A DNA stretch of 11,866 nucleotides from positions 1-11,866 of the forward strand of contig PHAF01000052.1 in NCBI GenBank assembly GCA_002841605.1. Direction: 5' to 3'. This document shows positions 7,299 through 11,866 of the stretch, piece by piece. Within the stretch, counting starts at the first letter, position 1. Each line of letters begins with the position of its first letter. A model generated the notes under the pieces. It did no database searches and was not told the origin of the DNA. It saw only the letters and a list, made by a program, of their open reading frames with translations. Origin of the DNA: Firmicutes bacterium HGW-Firmicutes-10. Lineage in GTDB: Bacteria > Bacillota_I > Bacilli_A > Erysipelotrichales > Erysipelotrichaceae. The translations under genes and the position numbers were made by a program.

Positions 7299-7313
7299 TT
7301 CAAAAGTTTTGAA
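7299..7313. repeat. Perfect inverted repeat overlapping the surface protein ribosome site
   Basis: TTCAAAAGTTTTGAA is a palindrome with seven-base arms around a central G, in the 39-base gap between the membrane protein gene and the surface protein gene. One arm overlaps the AAAGGAG ribosome site (7300-7294). Its A/T-rich arms make a weak RNA hairpin; it could tune translation, be a protein site, or be chance. Confidence 0.4.
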
Positions 7314-7326
7314 CAACATGGGACAA

Positions 7327-7755
7327 CTACTTTGAAGCCTGATAAGCTGTGTGATGATTCCCAATGATCCACTCAACTTCGGCATCGCTTTTCACAATCG
7401 TTTTAAATGCTGCGGGGTGATGCCCTTTTTCAAACACATTTGGTAAAGTCCGGCCAATGAGGATAGCGGTCCCCTTTTTAACTCTTAAACTGCTTTCCTG
7501 AGGGTGCAGCCGGATAACCGATGAGGTAGGATTGATATAACCCCATGTAATACAATAAGTTCCATCTTCACTCATTTCGACATTTTCAATTGTACCGAAG
7601 ACTTCTTTCGGTCGTCTTAGCAACAACCAGGCTGAAGTCAGCAAAATAAATGTGCCAAATATCCATGTCCAGGCATCGTCGAATCTCGACAATTGGAACT
7701 GAGTGAGGACATAATCAACGACGATTAGGGATAGAACAATTATTGAATTCGTCAT
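7327..7755 (-). CDS. Small membrane protein with a surface-protein-like beta domain
   Basis: A 142-residue protein. Two hydrophobic helices (about 4-21 and 28-46) are followed by RRPK and a soluble C-terminal domain (50-142). That domain resembles a ~90-residue module I recall from Gram-positive exported proteins: an opening DGTY, an aromatic-GY-NP motif (here WGYINPTSS), then LPNVFEKGHH, a VEWIIG strand and a closing TAYQAS. No named family could be confirmed. By the positive-inside rule RRPK would put the domain in the cytoplasm, against its usual location, so topology is unresolved. The ATG at 7755 follows AAGGGGG. It is the first gene of a two-gene unit with the surface protein, behind a SARP-type operator. 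It may assist export, anchoring or sensing of its partner; that is inference. Confidence 0.75.
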   Translation of the reverse strand: MTNSIIVLSLIVVDYVLTQFQLSRFDDAWTWIFGTFILLTSAWLLLRRPKEVFGTIENVEMSEDGTYCITWGYINPTSSVIRLHPQESSLRVKKGTAILIGRTLPNVFEKGHHPAAFKTIVKSDAEVEWIIGNHHTAYQASK

Positions 7756-7789
7756 ATATACCCCCTTCGCAAAGTTACTTCCTGCTTCT

Positions 7790-7821
7790 ATTATGAAAAA
7801 AACCGGTTAGAAATCGGTTAG
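7790..7821 (-). promoter_or_regulatory. SARP-type operator and promoter for the two-gene surface unit
   Basis: On the minus strand two identical heptamers CTAACCG (7821-7815 and 7810-7804) are separated by ATTT, so they repeat every 11 bases, one helical turn. The second ends exactly eight bases before CATAAT (7795-7790), a five-of-six match to the -10 consensus. No -35 box is seen at the usual spacing. Heptamer repeats, a four-base gap and an eight-base distance to the -10 are the described layout of SARP activator sites. A leader of roughly 28 bases leads to the ATG at 7755. The SARP-like gene lies immediately upstream and is the likely activator. A five-bp AACCG/CGGTT hairpin before T7 is an alternative reading. 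Confidence 0.65.
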
Positions 7822-7830
7822 TTTATTAAG

Positions 7831-7860
7831 AAAATAAAAAAATCGTAGATTCTACGATTT
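7831..7860 (-). terminator. Intrinsic terminator of the SARP-like regulator gene
   Basis: A near-perfect inverted repeat, 7841-7849 (AATCGTAGA) and 7851-7859 (TCTACGATT), extendable by one A-T pair. Realistically it is a seven-bp stem with a five-base loop. On the minus strand it is followed by TTTTTATTTT (7840-7831). It overlaps the regulator's stop codon and separates its transcript from the surface unit. Confidence 0.8.
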
Positions 7861-9049
7861 AATTGTTACGATTGAGTCTTGATATATGGTAATGGATCCT
7901 TGCCAGTTTTCGGTCGGTATTCTTATAGAAAGCCTGTTGAATCCGATTGGAAATCATGTGTGCATTTTCTTCCGTCTTACATGGCAACAACAGTATGAAC
8001 TGTGAAACATTCATACGGGCGAAAACATCACCTTTTCTTAAAGAAACACCGATTGCTGTCTTTAAGCGTTCCAACATTTTTGAAACGACGAAATCATTCT
8101 CAGAGCAACTTAAATCAAACAACATGACATACGACTGCTCATCTGTTCTCTCACTGTTGCGTAAGGCAATTTGATATAGCCTTTTAAAAACTTCATATTC
8201 ACAATACAGAGCCCCTTGAAATTCTGAGTTGTCATTTAAATTGTTCATCAACTCTGAAATATCGAGTGTCTCAAGCTCCTCTTTTGCAATGATGAAATTA
8301 TACAGATTCTTCGTTCTCAGCGATAGTTGTAGGTTAAACTCCTTATAAAACTGCTTGCTCAAATTTTCATAATAATCGATGGCCCTGCGATATTGTGCAC
8401 TTAAAACCAAAGCATTCAAATAGTAATAATGGAAATCTTCATTGAAAGGTTCATATTTTAGCGCAAGCTGAGACAAATCCATGACTTTATCATATTCTTT
8501 TTCTAACTCATATTCGTTCAGTAAAAACATCATACTGCGATTATACAGACCGGAATAATACTCCCGTACAGGAACAGTCCACATTAAATGAGCACTGTTA
8601 ATAAGAAATGGATGCTTTATATAAATTGTCAACTGGGTCAAAAACTCACGTTTTTCAATAATTGAAACTGACTTATCACTCGATAAGCGCCACAAACGTT
8701 CGACTTCTTCAGTATCGACGAACATATTGATATCTGGATTGATCCCGTAACCGTTTTTAGTGGTCACGATCACATCCAAATCTTTAAACATCGGTTGAGC
8801 ACTTAACAACTGACGCAATTTATGCACAGCAAATTTCAGAGCGCTCGAAGGGTTGTCACTGTCATTCCACAGTAAATCAACCAGTTGCTCTTTGGATAAC
8901 GGGTTAAGCCGATGATATAGCAAAACTTCAAAAAACTGCTTTAGATTCTTTCCTAAATAAAGCAGCGGCTGATTACTTTCTTCTCCATAAGAAATTGTCA
9001 ATTCACCAAACAAGCAAACTTCCAAGCGAGGATTTGTCTTCTCCAACAT
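7859..9049 (-). CDS. SARP-like transcriptional regulator: winged helix, BTAD/TPR and degenerate GGDEF-like domain
   Basis: A 396-residue regulator. Residues 9-105 form an OmpR-type winged helix as in SARP/AfsR proteins (LEVCLFGELTI, LLYHRLNPLSKEQLVDLLW, SSALKFAVHKLRQLL, NGYGINP). Residues about 109-252 are an alpha-helical BTAD region with TPR-like pairs (LAHLMW-like and YEPFNEDFHYYYLNAL segments). Residues about 275-392 resemble a diguanylate cyclase fold: YVMLFDLS, then RKGDVFARMNVSQFILLLP where active enzymes have R-D-x-x-x-R-x-G-G-D-E-F. The catalytic signature is lost (MNVSQF), so cyclase activity is unlikely; nucleotide or protein sensing is possible. The ATG at 9049 follows AGGGGGG. 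It has its own strong promoter and a terminator, and probably activates the next two genes. Confidence 0.85.
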   Translation of the reverse strand: MLEKTNPRLEVCLFGELTISYGEESNQPLLYLGKNLKQFFEVLLYHRLNPLSKEQLVDLLWNDSDNPSSALKFAVHKLRQLLSAQPMFKDLDVIVTTKNGYGINPDINMFVDTEEVERLWRLSSDKSVSIIEKREFLTQLTIYIKHPFLINSAHLMWTVPVREYYSGLYNRSMMFLLNEYELEKEYDKVMDLSQLALKYEPFNEDFHYYYLNALVLSAQYRRAIDYYENLSKQFYKEFNLQLSLRTKNLYNFIIAKEELETLDISELMNNLNDNSEFQGALYCEYEVFKRLYQIALRNSERTDEQSYVMLFDLSCSENDFVVSKMLERLKTAIGVSLRKGDVFARMNVSQFILLLPCKTEENAHMISNRIQQAFYKNTDRKLARIHYHISRLNRNN

Positions 9050-9080
9050 GCAACCCCCCTATCAAATCGTTTCTACGCAG

Positions 9081-9110
9081 ATTATACAATAACTAATAGC
9101 GCTCTGTCAA
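9081..9110 (-). promoter_or_regulatory. Strong SigA-like promoter of the SARP-like regulator
   Basis: Both boxes are perfect consensus: TTGACA (9110-9105) and TATAAT (9086-9081), spaced by 18 bases. The leader to the ATG at 9049 is about 25 to 30 bases and contains the AGGGGGG ribosome site. Such a promoter suggests steady expression of the regulator, with control exerted on its activity. No CTAACCG heptamer is present here, so no autoregulation is visible. Confidence 0.8.
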
Positions 9111-9124
9111 AATAAGCAATAAGA

Positions 9125-9145
9125 AAATCACATTACCTGTGATTT
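9125..9145 (-). terminator. Possible weak terminator at the end of the hydrolase gene
   Basis: Arms 9125-9131 (AAATCAC) and 9139-9145 (GTGATTT) form a seven-bp, A/T-rich stem around the hydrolase stop codon. The following minus-strand tract (TCTTATTGC) is only partly T-rich, so termination would be inefficient. Confidence 0.35.
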
Positions 9146-9756
9146 CTTTTCAAAGATAGAATGTACGGATTTTGTGCTTTTTCCAACACCAATTTTGTCA
9201 GCGGGCCATGTCCGGGATAGACCTTGATATCACCATCCAAAGAACATATGAATTGCAGTGACTCCATCATTTGGAAATTACTGCCTTTGTAAAGATCTGT
9301 TCTGCCAATGCTGTTTTTAAAAAGCAAATCTCCTACAAACAAATGTGAGTCAATCATGTAACACACAGAACCGGGACTATGCCCTGGCGTATGAAATACA
9401 TTGATCTTAAATGGTCCTATTTTTAAATAATGATCATCAAAAGCAGTGACTCGATCAACACAAGTGACATTGCGATGATCACTGTAATTTTTTAAAGGAT
9501 CGCTAAGCAACTCTTCATCTTCGGTGTGAATGTATATATCAACATCATAATGCTTAGCAAGATCTGCAGCCGCAGCAAAATGATCGAAATGACCGTGAGT
9601 CAGTAAAACAGCCAATACTTTGGCAGATTCCGGTATTTTACTTATTAAATAATCCGATTTACTTCCCGGATCAATGATCAGAACCTGATCATCTTGAGAT
9701 ACGACGTAGCAATTTGCCTGATAGACGCCTAAAGGATATGTTTCAATTTTCATCAT
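9133..9756 (-). CDS. yqgX: YqgX-type metallo-beta-lactamase-fold hydrolase
   Basis: A 207-residue glyoxalase II-like metallohydrolase. It has the full two-metal ligand set: THGHFDH (H54, H56, D58, H59), H126 in HTPGHSPGS, D143 in VGDLLF, and H183 in YPGHGP. The start MKIETYPLGVYQANCYVV and the GRTDLYKGSN segment are typical of YqgX (B. subtilis about 211 residues). The physiological substrate of YqgX proteins is not firmly established; thioester hydrolysis is the family expectation. Two adjacent ATGs (9756, 9753) could start it. Neither has a recognisable ribosome site, and the rpmG terminator ends only eight bases upstream, which is odd. It sits between rpmG and the regulator cassette. Confidence 0.92.
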   Translation of the reverse strand: MMKIETYPLGVYQANCYVVSQDDQVLIIDPGSKSDYLISKIPESAKVLAVLLTHGHFDHFAAAADLAKHYDVDIYIHTEDEELLSDPLKNYSDHRNVTCVDRVTAFDDHYLKIGPFKINVFHTPGHSPGSVCYMIDSHLFVGDLLFKNSIGRTDLYKGSNFQMMESLQFICSLDGDIKVYPGHGPLTKLVLEKAQNPYILSLKRNHR

Positions 9757-9764
9757 GTTTTACG

Positions 9765-9784
9765 AAAAAAAGCCCTGAGGCTTT
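9765..9784 (-). terminator. Intrinsic terminator after rpmG
   Basis: A six-bp stem, arms 9769-9774 and 9779-9784 (AAAGCC with GGCTTT), with a four-base loop. On the minus strand the T-tract continues to 9765. It starts directly after the rpmG stop codon and ends just before the hydrolase start codon, so the hydrolase must rely on read-through or an unseen promoter. Confidence 0.75.
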
Positions 9785-9785
9785 C

Positions 9786-9935
9786 TTACTTTTTCTCCTT
9801 ATGAGCAGTCTTTTTATTACAACGAGGGCAATATTTGTTCACTGTCATACGCTCCGGATGTTTACGTTTGTTACGAGTACCGATGTAGTTTTCTTCCCCA
9901 CACACAGAACACTTGTAAGTGATGTTATCTCTCAT
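9786..9935 (-). CDS. rpmG: 50S ribosomal protein L33 (zinc-ribbon form)
   Basis: A 49-residue basic protein reading MRDNITYKCSVCGEENY and onward, with TRNKRKHPERM in the middle and KYCPRCNKKTAHKEKK at the end. The two CxxC pairs (C9/C12 and C36/C39) mark the zinc-binding form of L33, a large-subunit protein near the E site. Bacteria often carry a second, zinc-free copy; whether this one does is not visible here. The ATG at 9935 follows AGGAGGT. A terminator follows immediately, and the gene lies 57 bases after the penicillin-binding protein gene, an association also seen in other Firmicutes. Confidence 0.96.
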   Translation of the reverse strand: MRDNITYKCSVCGEENYIGTRNKRKHPERMTVNKYCPRCNKKTAHKEKK

Positions 9936-9962
9936 GAGTCGACCTCCTGTTTATGCTAGGTT

Positions 9963-9991
9963 AGTATATCATACTGAAAATTAAATTACTA
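9963..9991 (-). promoter_or_regulatory. Likely extended -10 promoter of rpmG
   Basis: TATACT (9968-9963) is preceded by TG and one base, forming an extended -10 element. The -35 position (TAGTAA, 9991-9986, spacing 17) matches poorly, which extended -10 promoters tolerate. It lies in the gap after the penicillin-binding protein stop codon. Confidence 0.5.
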
Positions 9992-9992
9992 G

Positions 9993-11866
9993 TTATTCAT
10001 ACCGATATTTAAGAATTTCTGCGGTAATTTGTTGACAAATATTGGTTTGTGACCGATCGTTCCAAGAGTTAGGAACCGCACATGAGAAAGCTACTTCCGG
10101 ATTGACGTAAGGTGCATAACCCACCAGTGTAGAATTCGGAGATGGGGTACCATCCCAAGCCAGTGCTTCAGCTGTACCGGTCTTCGCGGCAATACCTACT
10201 CTCATAGTACTTAAGTATGATCTGCACAAACCATCCGTGACACAAAGTCGAAACCCCTGCTGAACACGGCGGATTGCTGATTCATTATTCAAAACAGATA
10301 AAATTTCCGGGGTATTTTGGTAAACCATAAATCCCGTAGAAGACTGATATGCTTCCTTCACTGTACGCAGTTTTAAACGAACACCGTTATTAGCAATGGT
10401 TGCGACATATTGAGCCATCTGCAAAGGTGTATACGTGTCATACTGACCAATGGCGAAATCAAGCAAATGCCCACCCAGATTAGCTGCTCCTTTATACCCG
10501 GTCTGCTCATTGGGCAAATCGATCATGGTATTGGTTCCCAGACCAAATTGACTGTAATAATTACGCATGACATTGAACGTGCTCAAATCGATGCGCAAAG
10601 GCCCGTCATACTCATATTTAGCACCGCCAAGACGCATGGCGATATGAAACATATAAACATTGGACGACATGGATAATGCAACCAGATCATTGATCAAACC
10701 CAGATTTCGATGAGATTTCTTGAGTTCAGTATCTTTGATTTTAATTGGCTCATCACGAATGACTTCTCCGGGTTTGATTACATTTTCGGTCAACCCCATA
10801 TATATCGTAGCCCCTTTGACACTGGAACCGATGGCCATCGCATCCGTATAGGTCATTGTTGAATCAACGATATAACCATTTACCGTCCTGCGAACGCCAA
10901 CGGCTAAAATCACATCCCCGGTTTGAGGCTCGGTCATGACAAAATAAACTTTATCCATATATTTCCGATAACTGTTGTTGATATGGGCATCCATAATGCG
11001 CTTAATGACTTCTTCCGCATGCAACTGCCAACCCAAATCAAAAGTGGTTATGACGTCATATCCTTTTGAACCTTCGATCACCGTATTCAGCATTCCGATA
11101 CCCTCAGTATCATAACTGAGACTGAATACGGAGCGTGCTCCTTTAAGAACATCTTCATATTTAAGTTCGATTCCGGATGTCCCGACATTTTCATTTCTAG
11201 AGTAATCTAAAGCTAAATAAGAAATCAGTTTTTCTGCCGGCAGACCTTGCTGACTGGTTGAAACATTTCCTAAAATCGTTCGTAAAGTAGATCCCTGTGG
11301 ATAGTCCCTGCTCCAATTGATTGCAACATTAAATCCACGGTACAAACTGATGTGTTCAACCAGATAGGCAACTTCTTCCTTGGACGCATTGAGTTTTATG
11401 ATTTTTTCACGTCCGCCGGAGGGCAAGTCCATCGCTTGTTTGATGACAAACGCTCTTCGGGTACGATCATCAAATCGGGAAAGCATTCCTTCAGTTATGC
11501 GATCGAGCTTTATCAGATATATATCATTGTCCGACAGCTGACCTGACCGATAGTTAACCCACTCCGAATCGTTGATCAGTTGATTAGCCTCATCATTATG
11601 CAACATGATGAAAAGATCCTTTAAGTCCCTAATACGCAGATTATCGGTAGAAACTTCAAAATTCTCAGCAAATAAATAGGCCAAATCCCATTTCTCACGA
11701 TCGGTAACCCGTAAAGGCGGTAAATATGTAATTACCAGTTGCTCACTGTTTGCAACCAGAATTTCACCGTAGCGATCCTTGATTTCTCCGCGAGGAGTTG
11801 TTACGGTCTGATAGCGCCGCGTATATATTTCAAGCCTGTCTTGATAATACTGTTGTTCTACGACTT
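9993..11866 (-). CDS. pbpA: Class B penicillin-binding protein, PBP2A-like transpeptidase (5' end missing)
   Basis: The reading frame stays open to the right edge, giving 623 visible residues; the true start, cytoplasmic tail and membrane anchor lie outside. Near the visible N-terminus is TPRGEIKDRYGEILVANS (about 23-40), the pedestal motif of class B PBPs. The transpeptidase domain has all three catalytic motifs: SSVK (347-350, Ser347 as acylation site), SSN (400-402) and KTG (561-563, in AAKTGTAEA). GSSVKGATI matches the GSxVKGAT form of B. subtilis PbpA (PBP2A) rather than the PGSTFK of other class B proteins. It would cross-link peptidoglycan outside the membrane, probably during elongation. 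The TTG at 11684 is not the start: coding continues upstream in frame. Its presence means the organism builds a wall. Confidence 0.93.
   Translation of the reverse strand, partial: VVEQQYYQDRLEIYTRRYQTVTTPRGEIKDRYGEILVANSEQLVITYLPPLRVTDREKWDLAYLFAENFEVSTDNLRIRDLKDLFIMLHNDEANQLINDSEWVNYRSGQLSDNDIYLIKLDRITEGMLSRFDDRTRRAFVIKQAMDLPSGGREKIIKLNASKEEVAYLVEHISLYRGFNVAINWSRDYPQGSTLRTILGNVSTSQQGLPAEKLISYLALDYSRNENVGTSGIELKYEDVLKGARSVFSLSYDTEGIGMLNTVIEGSKGYDVITTFDLGWQLHAEEVIKRIMDAHINNSYRKYMDKVYFVMTEPQTGDVILAVGVRRTVNGYIVDSTMTYTDAMAIGSSVKGATIYMGLTENVIKPGEVIRDEPIKIKDTELKKSHRNLGLINDLVALSMSSNVYMFHIAMRLGGAKYEYDGPLRIDLSTFNVMRNYYSQFGLGTNTMIDLPNEQTGYKGAANLGGHLLDFAIGQYDTYTPLQMAQYVATIANNGVRLKLRTVKEAYQSSTGFMVYQNTPEILSVLNNESAIRRVQQGFRLCVTDGLCRSYLSTMRVGIAAKTGTAEALAWDGTPSPNSTLVGYAPYVNPEVAFSCAVPNSWNDRSQTNICQQITAEILKYRYE

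Noticed and set aside
7796..7819. AACCG/CGGTT hairpin followed by seven T as a second terminator of the regulator gene
   Set aside because: The stem is only five base pairs with a nine-base loop, and a much better terminator precedes it. The direct heptamer repeats with exact SARP spacing explain the sequence better, though both readings remain possible.
9993..11684. Penicillin-binding protein starting at the TTG at 11684
   Set aside because: The frame continues upstream without a stop to the window edge and encodes the RGEIKDRYGE motif of class B proteins, so 11684 is internal.

Overview
The window reads like the chromosome of a low-GC Gram-positive (Firmicutes) bacterium with a peptidoglycan wall. 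Evidence: strong AGGAGG-type ribosome sites, SigA-like promoters, a class B penicillin-binding protein, a comG competence pseudopilus operon and a gene order (pbpA, rpmG, yqgX, comGA to comGG, yqhT, efp) that keeps the relative order these genes have, more widely spaced, in Bacillus subtilis. The short, divergent ComG proteins suggest a lineage away from Bacillus, perhaps Erysipelotrichia; that is a guess. Every supported gene is on the minus strand, so the description runs from high to low coordinates.

Housekeeping block, 11866-9133: the C-terminal 623 residues of a PBP2A-like transpeptidase (cut by the window edge), the zinc-ribbon ribosomal protein L33, and a YqgX-type metallo-beta-lactamase-fold hydrolase.

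Accessory cassette, 9110-4411: a SARP-like regulator (winged helix, BTAD/TPR, degenerate GGDEF-like domain) with a near-perfect promoter and its own terminator. It is followed by a two-gene unit, a small membrane protein and a 942-residue sortase-type surface protein with seven tandem ~91-residue repeats. The promoter of this unit carries two direct CTAACCG heptamers, 4 bp apart and 8 bp upstream of the -10 box, with no recognisable -35. This is the geometry known for SARP operators, so the regulator probably activates its two downstream neighbours. Intrinsic terminators bound the two transcription units. This is the most interesting part of the window: a self-contained, regulated surface-adhesin system placed between yqgX and comG.

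Competence block, 4404-1170: comGA, comGB and five pseudopilin-type genes comGC, comGD, comGE, comGF and comGG, nearly all overlapping. comGE is only 45 codons and encodes little more than a prepilin signal and one helix.

Peptidase and EF-P block, 1166-1: an Xaa-Pro peptidase gene with its own promoter nested in the end of comGG, and the first codons of efp, whose ribosome site overlaps the peptidase stop codon. No RNA genes, insertion sequences or CRISPR arrays were seen.
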